From NCBI GenBank assembly GCA_003402735.1, contig QQNE01000043.1:1-33834 (forward strand): DNA of 33,834 nt, in the 5' to 3' direction. Position 1 is the first letter of the stretch; every line of letters starts with the position of its first letter. The stretch comes from Verrucomicrobiota bacterium (GTDB taxonomy: Bacteria; Verrucomicrobiota; Verrucomicrobiia; Verrucomicrobiales; DEV007). Shown here piece after piece: positions 24,548-33,834 of the stretch. The notes beneath the pieces were generated by a model. The model did no database searches. It saw nothing but the letters and a program-made list of their open reading frames with translations, and was not told where the DNA came from. The position numbers and the translations under genes are program-made.

Positions 24548-25165
24548 TCAGTCAATCAAACCGCGACGATAGGCTTCCGAGGCGGCCTCGGTCCGGTCGC
24601 TGACTTGCAGCTTTGCCAGAATGTTGCGGATGTGCGCCTTCACTGTTCCCAGGGAAATGCCGAGAAGGCCGCAGATGTCCGGATTGGTCAATCCCTTGAT
24701 GAGCAGTCGCAAGACCTCGAGTTCGCGCGGAGAGAGATCGGCGCACTCTTCACGGGCGGAGAGCGTCCGGGCGATCTCCTCCGGGACCCAGGTCCCACCG
24801 CCGTGCACCGAACGGATCGCTTCCGCCAATTCTGCGGGGTCGATTCCCTTGAGCAGATACCCGCGGGCTCCGGAACGCAGGGCCCGGTGGATGTCCTCCT
24901 CCATTTCCGATGTCGTCAACACGAGCACCTTGGCGCCGGGTTCCCTGGCCAGAAGTTGACGGAGCCCATCCAACCCGTTCCCCGGCATCCGCAAATCGAG
25001 CAGGGTGACGTCCGGGCGCAATGCCTCCCACGCCGCCAATGCCTCCTCCGCCGTGGCCGCTTCCCCACACACCTCCAGATCAGGCTCGAGCGCGAACACA
25101 GTCTTCAACCCCATCCGCACAATGCGGTGGTCATCGGCAATCAAAATCCGAATCGTTCCTCTCAT
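24548..25165 (-). CDS. NarL/FixJ-type response regulator
   Basis: The 205-residue protein has a receiver domain (about 4-120) with the acidic pair D11-D12, phospho-acceptor D57 in LLDLRMPG and K106 in YLLKG. A LuxR-type helix-turn-helix follows at about 142-200 (LSPRELEVLRLLIKGLTN, GTVKAHIRNILAKL). Phosphorylated forms of this family dimerise and activate or repress promoters. Its ATG overlaps the stop of the sensor kinase (ATGA), so the two form one translation-coupled two-component system. Likely targets are nearby genes, for example the divergent PSD1/DUF1501 pair, but no binding site can be identified. Confidence 0.94.
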   Translation of the reverse strand: MRGTIRILIADDHRIVRMGLKTVFALEPDLEVCGEAATAEEALAAWEALRPDVTLLDLRMPGNGLDGLRQLLAREPGAKVLVLTTSEMEEDIHRALRSGARGYLLKGIDPAELAEAIRSVHGGGTWVPEEIARTLSAREECADLSPRELEVLRLLIKGLTNPDICGLLGISLGTVKAHIRNILAKLQVSDRTEAASEAYRRGLID

Positions 25166-27246
25166 GCGGCTTCCCTGGGAATCATGACTCGCACCTCACA
25201 GCCTTGGCCCGGTTTGCTCACCATCTCCAAGCTGCCCCCGAGACGTTGCACCCGCTCTTCCATCCCCACCAAGCCAAAATGACCCGTGTCCGGACCGGGG
25301 ACAGCTCCCGGCTCGAACCCCTTTCCGTCGTCCCTCACGGTGAGGATCCACCGTCCCGGTGAAGCCTCCAGCGTCACGTTCACGCGCTCCGGCTTCCCGT
25401 GCTTCAACGCGTTCGTGATCGCCTCGCGAACCAGCCGAATCACCTGCACCGCGATGTGCGACGGACACGGCGCATCCTCACCCCGCAACAAAAATGCGGT
25501 CCGCACCTCGCCCCCGCGCAATTCCTCGCAGAGCCGTTGCAACATCGGCCCCAGGAGGATCACGGCCTTCTCGTCCAGCCGCAGATCCCAGACCGCGTCG
25601 CGCACCTCCTTGCGCCCGCGGCTCACGAGTTGATTGGCCAACATCAGCTGACGGGCCGCCGTCTCCGGTTGCGCCGACAGCGTTCGCGACGCGGCGTGGA
25701 TCTGCAGCGAGGCCGCAGTCAACGTCTGCTCCAGGGTGTCGTGCAACTCCGCGGCCACCCGACGCCTTTCGTTCGCCAGTTCCCGTTCCGCCCGCTCCCG
25801 CGCCGCCACCTCTGCCCGCAAACGCCGATTGCCGCGTCGCAAGGTTTCAATCCAGGCTCCGAGCACCACCAACGCCCCGGTGGCCATGATCGTCGCCACC
25901 CGCAACCGCTGCGGAGTCCACCACGGACCTGCCTGCAACACCCGGATGTCCCGGGCATCCCGCAGACTCAGCTTGAACACATCCGGCGGTTTGGCGATGC
26001 GCCGCCGTTCCTCGGTGAGTTGCAGTTCACACAGACCGGTCAGTCTCAGCTTGGAACCCGGCCGCACCTGCGTCGGCACCGCCTGATGCAGCGGAAGAGT
26101 GGCCGCGAAAGAAATGCCCGCCGACGAAAGCCCCAGCACCTGCAAGTCGTCGTCCCGGGTCCGCAAATCAACCAGCGTGGCTCCCATCTCAATCAGTCGC
26201 GCATCGCGATCCACCAACCCGGGGTTGCGCAACACCTGCCCAGCGTCCCGAAACGGCTCGGCCCGGACCGGCTCTCCCGGCGCTCTCGAGACGACCCGCG
26301 CGTCTTCCAAGGCCACGGTGTAATCCCCCAGCACCGGAAACCCCTGCACCCGGAACCGGTCCCCGGGCTCGGCCCCGGCCACCATCCCTTCCGCAAGCCG
26401 GACCCGCATCGCCGCGGTCCCTTCCTGCAAGACGAGCCAGGTCTGATCCGGCGACACCAACGTGACCACGCCATCGAGCCAAATCGTCTGCGCCGGTTCC
26501 TCCGGGCCATTCCACAACTGCGCCTCCGCGACGCTCTGAATCACCGGCTCCGGGGCCGCAGACCGGATCTGGACATCCGCCTCGGAATTGGTCAGGACGT
26601 TGATGTTCTGGGTTTGCCCTCGCGGATTGCGCCAACGCATCACCACGCCCCGGACCCGCAAGACGGCTCCCGGATGGAATTGTTCCGGGCCGCCGGGATA
26701 ATCGAGCAACCAGACCGTCAACCTGCGGGAGCGGGGACCGAAGTCCAGGGCCAACCGTTGCGGCCGCACCTCGGGAGTCTCCAGGCGGACCGCCCGCAAT
26801 ACCCCCTCCATCTCGGCGAACTCCCCCTCGTGACGCCCCTCGCACACCTCGGCCATTGTCGTCCCCAACGGAATCGGCAGCGCCCCCTCTGCGCCCGGCT
26901 CCACCTTTGCCTGCCGAACCTGGATGCCATGGATCGAGATCGATGTGCACCCCTCGATCACCACCCGCTGGCCGGGACGCACTTCCCGCCGTTCTGCCGG
27001 ATAAACCATCAGCCCACCGGTCCCATCGTGCAGGGAGAAATTGAAGTCGATCTCGGTGAGCCGCACATAGGTCACCGTCCCGGCGAGAACCACGGCCCGG
27101 CCGGAAGCGGCTTGGTCTGCAGACAAGGCCCGGACCTCCGCCACCGTGCGCAGCGGCGGCTCACCCCAAACCGACCCAAGCCCGATTGAAAGGATCAGGC
27201 CGCCAGCGCAGTGCATCAGATACCGGTTCATGCGGACGACGCTCAT
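25162..27246 (-). CDS. Sensor histidine kinase with OB-fold-like exported sensor region
   Basis: The 694-residue kinase has a signal-like N-terminal helix ending near VWGEPP (residues 12-29) and a long exported region (about 30-445). That region is built from repeated OB-fold-like units, such as LAGTVTYVRLTEIDFNFSLHDGTGG, and VTLVSPDQTWLVLQEGTAA. One transmembrane helix lies at about 451-469, followed by a short coiled coil. The kinase core is of the HisKA_3 type, with AELHDTLEQTL (phosphorylated H502), the N-box REAITNALKHG, DDGKGFEPG and GHFGLVGMEERV. HisKA_3 kinases pair with NarL-type regulators, and the partner is encoded next with a 4-base overlap. The ligand is unknown. A second in-frame ATG at residue 6 (27231) would suit the signal peptide equally well. 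It is divergent from the PSD1 cytochrome gene. Confidence 0.92.
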   Translation of the reverse strand: MSVVRMNRYLMHCAGGLILSIGLGSVWGEPPLRTVAEVRALSADQAASGRAVVLAGTVTYVRLTEIDFNFSLHDGTGGLMVYPAERREVRPGQRVVIEGCTSISIHGIQVRQAKVEPGAEGALPIPLGTTMAEVCEGRHEGEFAEMEGVLRAVRLETPEVRPQRLALDFGPRSRRLTVWLLDYPGGPEQFHPGAVLRVRGVVMRWRNPRGQTQNINVLTNSEADVQIRSAAPEPVIQSVAEAQLWNGPEEPAQTIWLDGVVTLVSPDQTWLVLQEGTAAMRVRLAEGMVAGAEPGDRFRVQGFPVLGDYTVALEDARVVSRAPGEPVRAEPFRDAGQVLRNPGLVDRDARLIEMGATLVDLRTRDDDLQVLGLSSAGISFAATLPLHQAVPTQVRPGSKLRLTGLCELQLTEERRRIAKPPDVFKLSLRDARDIRVLQAGPWWTPQRLRVATIMATGALVVLGAWIETLRRGNRRLRAEVAARERAERELANERRRVAAELHDTLEQTLTAASLQIHAASRTLSAQPETAARQLMLANQLVSRGRKEVRDAVWDLRLDEKAVILLGPMLQRLCEELRGGEVRTAFLLRGEDAPCPSHIAVQVIRLVREAITNALKHGKPERVNVTLEASPGRWILTVRDDGKGFEPGAVPGPDTGHFGLVGMEERVQRLGGSLEMVSKPGQGCEVRVMIPREAA

Positions 27247-27324
27247 CCTGCAGGTTTGTGCCTCCCTCCGCCATCGTCCGACCGGACAGTAGCGAAATCA
27301 ATCCGCATCAGGCATCTTTTCATC

Positions 27325-30246
27325 ATGCAGATCGCAAGCGCCTGGAAATCCCTCCTCGAGGCGGCCGTCCCGACCCTCCTGCTCCTCGTCGTGCCGTCCC
27401 TCCCTGCCGCGGAGGTCGCCGTCGAGATCTGCGAGCAGGGCCTGAACGATGCCGATGCCTGGCCCGCCCAATCTCCCACGGCGACCGAACACTTCACCGT
27501 CTCCGCGTTCGCGCTCGATCGCCTCCCGGCCAAGTTCGTCGATGACGGTCTGCGCGGCGAGCGCCCCAGCCCTTCCCTGGTGCGCATGACCGCCACGGTC
27601 CATCTCCCGGCGGGCGCTCACCGCGTCTTCCTTCGCTGCCGCAGCGCCGCGCGAATTTTCATCGACGGTCAATTGGCCACAGAGACCCCATTCCCGCCCA
27701 AGTCCGGTGGGGACGGCTCGCAGAAGGACACCCAACGCCTCGTCGCCCTCGACCTGGGCCCCGGTTATCGGTTCGCTCCGAACGGCGAATTCGAGCGCAT
27801 CGCCCCTTTGCACCTGCCCAAGGACGGACCGGTTGCCGTCAAGCTGGAGGCCTTCGTGGGAGGCCGCGAGGGAAAGGCTCCTCGCCGCGTCGAACTCGGC
27901 GAAACCGTCGCCGCCATCGCTCTCCACGGCGGCAACGAATGGCGTGTTCTCAGCCCGGACGGCTCGGGCTTCGCCTACACCGATGACGGTTGGGCCGCCT
28001 ACCGGGAACGAACCCACCGCCAGATCGACCGCTTGGAAGCGATCACCCGGCGGAGCCGGCGCGCCTCCTCCGACGCCCTCTGGCAGGAACGGCGCGCCGC
28101 GGCCCAAAGATGGTTGGCCGTCACCCCTGCCGAACCGTTGCCCACCGCCGCCGCCACCCATCCCATCGACCGCTTCATCGATGCCAAACTGGCCTCGCTC
28201 AAAGCCCAGCAACCCACCCGGAATCCATCGGACACCCAGTCCATCGACTTTTTCCGCGACATCAAACCGCTCCTCGACAGCCGTTGCCTCGAATGCCATC
28301 GCGGGGAGAAATCCAAAGGCGGCCTGCGCCTGGACTCGCGGGAGAGCTTGCTGGCCGGAGGAAAAACCGGACCAGCCGTCGTGATCGGAGACCCTTCCCG
28401 GAGCGAAATCTTCCTCCGCATCACCCACGGCGACGCAAACGAGGTCATGCCGCCCAAAGGCGATCCCCTGAGCACCGCCGAGACGATCCAGCTGGCGCGC
28501 TGGATCCAACAGGGTCTGCCTTGGCCGGATCTTCCCCTGGTGCGCCGGGAGGCGGCCCCTCCCACCGATGATCTCAGCTTCATCCGCCGGGTCACCCTCG
28601 ACACCGTGGGCGTGCCCCCTTCCCCGCAGGAGACCCAGGCATTTCTGGCCGATGCCACCCCACAGAAGCGGGTCAAACTCATCGACCGCCTGCTCGCGGA
28701 TCCCCGTTGGGCGGAGGCCTGGATGCCGATGTGGCAGGATCTCCTCGCGGAGAACCCGAACATCCTCAATCCCACCCTCAACAACACCGGCCCCTTCCGC
28801 TGGTGGTTGCTCGATTCCCTCACCGATGATCTCCCCGTCGACCGGATGATCACCCAACTCGTCCTGCAGCGCGGCGACCCGGCCACCGGAGGTCCGGCCG
28901 GATTCGGTGTGGCCTCCCAAAACGACGCACCGTTCGCCGCCAAGGGAACCATCATCACCGCGGCCCTCCTCGGCGTGGACACCAAGTGCTCCCGTTGCCA
29001 CGATTCCCCGACCGGCGCCACCAAACAGGAACAACTCTTCCAACTCGGCGCCATGCTGGCTTCCGCTCCGGTCGATGTCCCGGTCACCAGCAGCGTCGAC
29101 CCCGTCAAATTGCACGCGGGCGGTCGGAAGGCCCTGATCGAGGTGACCCTCAAACCCGGTTCCAAGGTGGAACCCGCCTGGCCCTTTGAATCGTTCGTCC
29201 CCGCCGCCCTCGGCGCCAGCGTGGAAAATCCCCGGGAACGCCTCGCCCTCCTCCTCACCGCCCCAGAAAACGAGCGGTTTGCCCAGGTCCTCGTCAACCG
29301 CATCTGGGCCCGGTTCATGGGCCGCGGCATCGTGGAACCGCTGGATGATTGGGAAAAAGGCAAGGCCACTCACCCGGAGCTTCTCCGGTGGCTCGCCAGC
29401 GAATTCGTCCGCAACGGGTATCAGGTGAAACCCCTGACCCGGCTGATCCTCACTTCCAACGCCTACCAACGAGCCACCGATCCCACTCTGCGCGCTCCAG
29501 ACCCTCTCTACACCGCCGCAGAACCCCGCCGCCTCCTCGCCGAACAAATCGTCGATTCCATGATCTCCACCACCGGCAAGCCCGTGGTCGTCGAACCGGT
29601 CTGCCTCGATCTCAATGGCCGCCGGGACATCAAGAACTCCACCCATCTCGGAACCCCGGGACGCGCCTGGATGCTGGCCTCACTCTCCAACGAACGGGAC
29701 CGCCCCAGCCTCTCCCTGCCACGCCTTCAGGCCATGACCGATGTCCTCTCCGCCTTCGGCTGGCGCGGCGCCCGCCAGGATCCCTCTTCCTACCGCGATA
29801 CCGCACCCAATGCCTTGCAGGCCGCCATCCTCGCCAACGGCGTTCTCTCCCGCTGGGTCACCCGCCTCAGTGACGATCACGAACTGACCCAGGTCGCCCT
29901 CACCGCTCCATCCGCCGCGGCCTTGGTGGATCACCTCTATCTGCGCCTCCTCACCCGTCAACCCACCGCCGAAGAACGGCAACGACACGTCGCCTATCTC
30001 AGCGACGGGTTCGCTTCCCGCGTGGTCCCCGACGCTCCTCCCATCACCAAACCTCACGTGCCCCCCAAGTTTGTCACCTGGACGAACCACCTGCAACCGG
30101 AGTCCAACGTCGCCAAACAGGAACTCGCGGCCGAAGCCGAACGCGGGGATCCTCCCACCCACAAACTCACCGCTTCCTGGCGCTCCCGTTGCGAGGACGT
30201 CATCTGGGCCCTGCTCAATTCCCCCGAATTCCTCTACCGCTCCTGA
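27325..30246 (+). CDS. PSD1/DUF1549/DUF1553 cytochrome-type protein with nested heme domain
   Basis: The 973-residue exported protein has a signal peptide (cleavage near PSLPAA, residue 29). An N-terminal PA14-like region (about 30-200) follows, including [23 protein letters not shown]. The start of a DUF1549 domain is at about 280 ([11 protein letters not shown]), then a PSCyt1 heme module with CLECH (C321), [15 protein letters not shown] and [13 protein letters not shown]1549 continues with [16 protein letters not shown] and contains a second heme-like motif CSRCH (C555). DUF1553 is C-terminal ([31 protein letters not shown]). Such proteins are hallmarks of planctomycetes and verrucomicrobia, are linked to breakdown of complex polysaccharides and bind heme c by prediction; the exact reaction is unproven. 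Five bases separate it from the DUF1501 gene. The 27325 ATG gives the best signal peptide. Confidence 0.9.
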   Translation: MQIASAWKSLLEAAVPTLLLLVVPSLPAAEVAVEICEQGLNDADAWPAQSPTATEHFTVSAFALDRLPAKFVDDGLRGERPSPSLVRMTATVHLPAGAHRVFLRCRSAARIFIDGQLATETPFPPKSGGDGSQKDTQRLVALDLGPGYRFAPNGEFERIAPLHLPKDGPVAVKLEAFVGGREGKAPRRVELGETVAAIALHGGNEWRVLSPDGSGFAYTDDGWAAYRERTHRQIDRLEAITRRSRRASSDALWQERRAAAQRWLAVTPAEPLPTAAATHPIDRFIDAKLASLKAQQPTRNPSDTQSIDFFRDIKPLLDSRCLECHRGEKSKGGLRLDSRESLLAGGKTGPAVVIGDPSRSEIFLRITHGDANEVMPPKGDPLSTAETIQLARWIQQGLPWPDLPLVRREAAPPTDDLSFIRRVTLDTVGVPPSPQETQAFLADATPQKRVKLIDRLLADPRWAEAWMPMWQDLLAENPNILNPTLNNTGPFRWWLLDSLTDDLPVDRMITQLVLQRGDPATGGPAGFGVASQNDAPFAAKGTIITAALLGVDTKCSRCHDSPTGATKQEQLFQLGAMLASAPVDVPVTSSVDPVKLHAGGRKALIEVTLKPGSKVEPAWPFESFVPAALGASVENPRERLALLLTAPENERFAQVLVNRIWARFMGRGIVEPLDDWEKGKATHPELLRWLASEFVRNGYQVKPLTRLILTSNAYQRATDPTLRAPDPLYTAAEPRRLLAEQIVDSMISTTGKPVVVEPVCLDLNGRRDIKNSTHLGTPGRAWMLASLSNERDRPSLSLPRLQAMTDVLSAFGWRGARQDPSSYRDTAPNALQAAILANGVLSRWVTRLSDDHELTQVALTAPSAAALVDHLYLRLLTRQPTAEERQRHVAYLSDGFASRVVPDAPPITKPHVPPKFVTWTNHLQPESNVAKQELAAEAERGDPPTHKLTASWRSRCEDVIWALLNSPEFLYRS

Positions 30247-30251
30247 CCGTG

Positions 30252-31520
30252 ATGCCTTCCAGACGCACCTTTCTCAAACTCGCCGGTTCTGCCAGTCTCA
30301 CCACTGCGGCCGCCTCCGGCCCGACCGCCCCGCTCAAGCTCGGCAAGGCGGAACATTGCATCTTCATCTGGCTCGGTGGAGGCATGGCGCAAATCGACAC
30401 CTTCGATCCCAAAATCCTCGGCGATGCCACCTCAAAACCCTCCAAAGCCGGGAGCTACTATCCCTCCATCGAAACCGCCGTCCCCGGGATCCGCCTGACG
30501 GAGCACCTCTCGCAAACCGCCAAACTGATGGAGCGCGTCACCGTCTGCCGCACCGTCAATCACCGGATCATCGATGAACATGCCTTCGCCACCAATCTGG
30601 TGCACACCGGCCGCACCATCAGCGGCAACGTGATTTATCCCAGCATCGGCAGCATTGTCGCCCACGAGCGCGGTGCCGCCAATCCCGATGTCCCGGCCTA
30701 CATGCTCATCGGGTATCCGAACGTCAGCCGCGGACCCGGCTTCCTCGGCGCCAAGAGCGGCTTCGTCTACCTCACGGATACCGAGTCCGGCCCCGCCGGA
30801 TTCACCCGCCCTGCGGATGTCTCTCCGGAACGCGCCGCCGCTCGCGCCAGCCTGCTCAGCCCTCTCCAAACCCGCTTTCCCAAGGGCTCCACCCCATCGG
30901 AGTATCAAGAGGCCCAGGCCGATGCCTTGCGCATGGCCGGTCCGGATTTCATGCGGAATTTCCGGCTCACCGAAGAGCCCGGCACCCTGCGCCAACGCTA
31001 CGGCGGCGAGTTCGGCCAGCGCTGTCTCCTGGCCCGACGCCTCGTCCAAGCCGGGGTCCGTTTCATCGAGGTCTCTCACAACCTGAATTTCATCAATGGC
31101 ACCGGTTGGGACACCCACAACCAAGGCCAACTCCAACAACACGGCCTCATCCGCGAACTGGATACCGCCTTCTCCGCCCTCCTCGAGGATCTCGAACACC
31201 AACGACTCCTCGACAAAACCCTCATCGTCATCGGCACCGAATTCGGTCGCCCGGCCGCTTTCGACGGCGGCGGCGGGCGCGGGCACCAAGGCACCGCTTT
31301 CTCCCTGGTCCTCGCCGGAGGCGGCCTCAATCACCAGGGCGCTTATGGCGCCACCGATGATCTCTGCAAACTTCCCGTGGAAAACCCGGTCAGCATCCCC
31401 GACTTCCACGCCACCATCCACGCGGCCCTCGGCATCAATCCCGCCAAAGAACTCCTCGACGGCAGCCGGCCCATCCCGATCACCGACGGAGGCGTGCCCA
31501 TCGCCCGCCTCTTCTCATGA
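30252..31520 (+). CDS. Tat-exported DUF1501 protein, partner of the PSD1 cytochrome
   Basis: The 422-residue protein carries a twin-arginine signal ([10 protein letters not shown], residues 3-12). It has the alkaline-phosphatase-superfamily-like DUF1501 blocks: [62 protein letters not shown] and [21 protein letters not shown]1501 genes nearly always follow a DUF1549/DUF1553 cytochrome gene in PVC bacteria, as here with a 5-base gap, so the pair probably works together in the periplasm, possibly as a desulfating or other hydrolytic complex. That function is a family-level inference. It ends about 50 bases from the convergent sulfatase gene, which adds to a sulfated-polysaccharide theme. Confidence 0.9.
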   Translation: MPSRRTFLKLAGSASLTTAAASGPTAPLKLGKAEHCIFIWLGGGMAQIDTFDPKILGDATSKPSKAGSYYPSIETAVPGIRLTEHLSQTAKLMERVTVCRTVNHRIIDEHAFATNLVHTGRTISGNVIYPSIGSIVAHERGAANPDVPAYMLIGYPNVSRGPGFLGAKSGFVYLTDTESGPAGFTRPADVSPERAAARASLLSPLQTRFPKGSTPSEYQEAQADALRMAGPDFMRNFRLTEEPGTLRQRYGGEFGQRCLLARRLVQAGVRFIEVSHNLNFINGTGWDTHNQGQLQQHGLIRELDTAFSALLEDLEHQRLLDKTLIVIGTEFGRPAAFDGGGGRGHQGTAFSLVLAGGGLNHQGAYGATDDLCKLPVENPVSIPDFHATIHAALGINPAKELLDGSRPIPITDGGVPIARLFS

Positions 31521-31569
31521 ATCGGCCCCGGACCTCCGGTGGCCACAAAATGCCCATCGGCACGAAACG

Positions 31570-32988
31570 TCACAGGGCGAAATGCTTGGAGAGATCGAGC
31601 GGATCGCCAAACCCGGCGGAGAGTTGCCGCAAGCGTTCCAGAAGGTCCTTCTTTTTCAGCTCATGCGCGGGGTCCGACGCCAAGTCGATCCTCTCCAACG
31701 GATCTTGGTCGAGGTGGTAGAGCCGCAAAACCCGAGCCTTCGGGTAGGCGATCAGTTTCCATCCATCGTCGGTGATGGACCGCTGCAGTTCAAGGTAAGC
31801 CCCATACATCGCGCCGTGGCTCGCCCCTTCCTGTCGCCCCTCCAGCACCGGGAGCAGGCTGGAAAAAAAGACATGCTCCGGTTTCTCTGCCCCGGCCAAT
31901 TCCAGCGCCGTGGCCATCACGTCCTGCAGATAAATCGCGCTCTCCTTCCTCACACCCCCGGGCACGCCCGGACCGGCCACCAGGAAGGGAACCCGCACGC
32001 TGTGGTCATACAGATTTTGTTTGCCAAACAGCCCGTGATGTCCCACCGCCAGCCCGTGATCCGCCGTGAAGAAAATCCAGGTGTTCGCCGCCTGACCGCT
32101 CGCATCGAGCGCATCCAGAATGCGGCCGATCTGGGCGTCCAAGTGGCTGATGAGCGCATAATACTCCCGCCGATGCCGCTTCACGGCCAGCTCCGTGCGC
32201 GGCATCGGCGCAAGGTTTTCATCGCGCAGCTTGTGCGCACAGCCAATGGCATCTTTGTAGGGATACTCCGGCAGGAAATCCAGCGGCACGGCCACCCGAC
32301 TGAGCGGATATCGCGCGACGAATTCCTCCGGCGCCTGCCGTGGATCGTGCGGGGCGTTGAAGGCAGCGTAGATGAAGAAGGGCTTCTCCTGCTGCTTCGC
32401 GTCGGCCAGAAAGCGGAGCGTGTGGTCACGCACCACCTCACTCCAGTGCGTGCCCCCCTCCCAGAACCCGCCGAGTGATTTGTCGAACGGACTCCAGGCA
32501 TCGACCTTGCCCTCGATGGGACGGTTGTAGGCCGACGGCACCGTGCCCGGCATGCCGCTCCGCACGTCTTTGACCACGTCGAAACAACTTTCCGCAGCGG
32601 TCTCGACATGCCATTTTCCGGTCATGTAAGTCTTGTAACCGGCCTGTTTCATCAGCTGGGGCCAGAGCACCCCCTTTTTGCGCTCGGCATCGGTCTCGTG
32701 AAAAACGTTCCGGGCATCCCACAGGCTCCGCCCCGTGACCAGCATGGTCCGGCTGGCCACGCACACCGCCCCGCTCCACGACCCCATGTTGCAGGCCCGG
32801 GTGAAGGTGGTGCCCCGCGCCGCCAGCCGATCCAGGTTCGGCGTGTCGATGTCCGTCAACCCAAAGGCCCTCACCGCCTCATGACAATAGTCGTCCGCGA
32901 ACAGAAAGAGAATGTTCGGCTTGGCGGCCTGCAACGCCGGGCTGATGGCAAGGACACCTGCCAATGCGAGGATGAGGGGGCGCTTCAT
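31570..32988 (-). CDS. Exported sulfatase (S1 family)
   Basis: The 472-residue protein has a signal peptide (MKRPLILALAGVLAISPALQA, cleavage near 21) and is expected in the periplasm. Sulfatase features are the metal-binding pair D32-D33 in FLFADDY, the nucleophile region GAVCVASRTMLVTGR with C76 to become formylglycine, TGKWHVE, FFTADHGLAVGHHGLFGKQNLYDHSVRVP and a C-terminal substrate half. The sequence has alanine where the classic C-x-P-S-R motif has proline (CVASR), which is tolerated in S1 families but worth noting. The substrate is probably a sulfated sugar; it cannot be told from the sequence. The start at 32988 is preferred over an upstream in-frame ATG at 33018 because it opens directly with the signal peptide. 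No formylglycine-generating enzyme gene is in the window. Confidence 0.92.
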   Translation of the reverse strand: MKRPLILALAGVLAISPALQAAKPNILFLFADDYCHEAVRAFGLTDIDTPNLDRLAARGTTFTRACNMGSWSGAVCVASRTMLVTGRSLWDARNVFHETDAERKKGVLWPQLMKQAGYKTYMTGKWHVETAAESCFDVVKDVRSGMPGTVPSAYNRPIEGKVDAWSPFDKSLGGFWEGGTHWSEVVRDHTLRFLADAKQQEKPFFIYAAFNAPHDPRQAPEEFVARYPLSRVAVPLDFLPEYPYKDAIGCAHKLRDENLAPMPRTELAVKRHRREYYALISHLDAQIGRILDALDASGQAANTWIFFTADHGLAVGHHGLFGKQNLYDHSVRVPFLVAGPGVPGGVRKESAIYLQDVMATALELAGAEKPEHVFFSSLLPVLEGRQEGASHGAMYGAYLELQRSITDDGWKLIAYPKARVLRLYHLDQDPLERIDLASDPAHELKKKDLLERLRQLSAGFGDPLDLSKHFAL

Positions 32989-33161
32989 GAGGGGAACAAG
33001 GTTCAATCGAAAAACCACGGTTGCGGAACAAAACCCCGACAGCCAGCCAAAGTTTGCGACACCGCGTGAATTCCTTCGCTTCGCCCCGCGCCACCTCCGT
33101 CTCCTCGCTCCTCACGCCCAGTCTGGCACTCCTCCTGCTCCGCTCCCCAAAATTTCCTGCC

Positions 33162-33834
33162 ATGACGCCCGCGCCGCCTGACACCCTCATCCCTTCACTC
33201 GGCCCCTGCCTCTTTGATTCCCCTCTCCTCCGCATCAGGGGCGCGGAGGCACCGTTCAAAGACGATGCCCGCGATCGCATCCTCTACCACAGCCACCTCC
33301 TCGAAGATGGCCGGGACAGCTCCACGCCCACCTATGAAGAGGCCGGCCCACGCGCCAAACTCTTTTTCAACCCTGCCAAAACCAGCGTCGGCATCGTGAC
33401 CTGCGGCGGACTCTGCCCCGGTCTCAACGACATCATCCGCGGCCTCGTCATCCAGAGTCACCTCACCTACGGCGTCTCCCGCGTGTATGGCTTCCGCTAC
33501 GGCTACGAGGGGCTCGTGGCCCGCTTCGGACACACGCCCCTCCTTCTCAAACCGGCCTCCGTGGAACAGGCCCATCGCTTCGGCGGCACCCTCCTCGGCA
33601 GCTCACGCGGCCAACAGGACATCGGAGAGATGGTCGATACCCTCGAAGAGATGCAGGTGGACATCCTCTTCGTCATCGGCGGCGACGGCACCCTGCGCGG
33701 CGCCGCCGAACTCGTGAAGGAGATCGAACGACGCGGACTCAAAAAGGCCGTCATCGGCATTCCCAAAACCATTGACAACGACATCCGCTATCTCGACAAG
33801 AGCTTCGGCTTCGAGACCGCGTTCGATGCGGCCG
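33162..33834 (+). CDS. 6-phosphofructokinase, long plant/trypanosome-like type, cut by right edge
   Basis: The first 224 residues are visible. The N-terminal extension of about 70 residues (TPTYEEAGPRAKLFF before the core) and the core motifs VGIVTCGGLCPGLNDIIRG, LGSSRGQQD, FVIGGDGTLRGAAEL and IPKTIDNDI match the long ATP-dependent phosphofructokinases of plants and trypanosomes and their bacterial relatives. They do not match the short PfkA of E. coli. Glycine in GGDGT points to ATP rather than pyrophosphate use, by family rule. It phosphorylates fructose-6-phosphate in glycolysis, in the cytoplasm. The start ATG at 33162 has no clear ribosome binding site. It is divergent from the sulfatase gene and incomplete, so the C-terminal half could not be checked. 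Confidence 0.9.
   Translation, partial: MTPAPPDTLIPSLGPCLFDSPLLRIRGAEAPFKDDARDRILYHSHLLEDGRDSSTPTYEEAGPRAKLFFNPAKTSVGIVTCGGLCPGLNDIIRGLVIQSHLTYGVSRVYGFRYGYEGLVARFGHTPLLLKPASVEQAHRFGGTLLGSSRGQQDIGEMVDTLEEMQVDILFVIGGDGTLRGAAELVKEIERRGLKKAVIGIPKTIDNDIRYLDKSFGFETAFDAA

Noticed and set aside
1..33834. CRISPR array, tRNA, rRNA or intact transposase
   Set aside because: No direct-repeat array, cloverleaf-like tRNA, rRNA segment or transposase motif was seen by eye; a tRNAscan or Infernal run would settle small RNAs.

Overview
The window is about 33.8 kb of GC-rich, densely coding bacterial chromosome. Several features point to the PVC superphylum, most likely Verrucomicrobiota. These are a heme-motif PSD1/DUF1549/DUF1553 protein paired with a Tat-exported DUF1501 protein, a secreted sulfatase, a sensor kinase with OB-fold-like exported domains, a 14-blade WD40 protein, and leading genes that mostly lack an obvious Shine-Dalgarno sequence. 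The assignment is inference from gene content; there is no rRNA or other phylogenetic marker. I see no tRNA, rRNA, CRISPR array or intact insertion sequence.

Layout. (1) 1-863, minus strand: a truncated exported beta-barrel-like protein, followed by a small four-helix membrane protein (1118-1540, plus). (2) 1590-3467, minus: a Wzz/BY-kinase-like polysaccharide co-polymerase, divergent from a plus-strand operon through a short AT-rich promoter region. (3) 3582-9747, plus: five genes joined by 4- to 8-base stop/start overlaps, encoding a PaaK-like adenylate-forming ligase, a LolD/MacB-type ATPase, a very large FtsX-type permease, an exported jelly-roll-like protein and the nucleoside phosphorylase PpnP. 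(4) 9748-10238: a non-coding scar holding a 14-bp inverted repeat, the decayed remains of a UPF0175/DUF3368 toxin-antitoxin pair, and a terminator for the opposite strand. (5) 10239-13948, minus: ldhA followed by a P2-type cation ATPase. (6) 14066-17453, plus: a Tat-exported superoxide dismutase, a GT87-like membrane glycosyltransferase and a UDP-galactopyranose-mutase-like flavoprotein, all overlapping. (7) 17541-22368, plus: a 1249-residue membrane protein that joins an alpha/beta hydrolase to 14 WD40 blades, then an exported NHL-type propeller. (8) 22370-24516: a secreted beta-helix protein divergent from an IclR regulator. (9) 24548-31520: a NarL-type two-component system divergent from the PSD1 cytochrome/DUF1501 pair. 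(10) 31570-33834: a sulfatase and a right-truncated phosphofructokinase.

How the genes work together. Many of the products act at the cell envelope: polysaccharide export, lipoprotein-type ABC export, sulfatase and beta-helix proteins, and exported propellers. The regulators sit divergent to exported degradative or redox proteins, which suggests (inference) that IclR controls the beta-helix gene and the two-component system controls the PSD1/DUF1501 pair.

The strongest candidate for something undescribed is the hydrolase-WD40 membrane fusion at 17541-21290. Its first transmembrane hairpin lies between the nucleophile serine and the candidate catalytic histidine, and an odd number of helices would put the WD40 propellers on the other side of the membrane from the enzyme.
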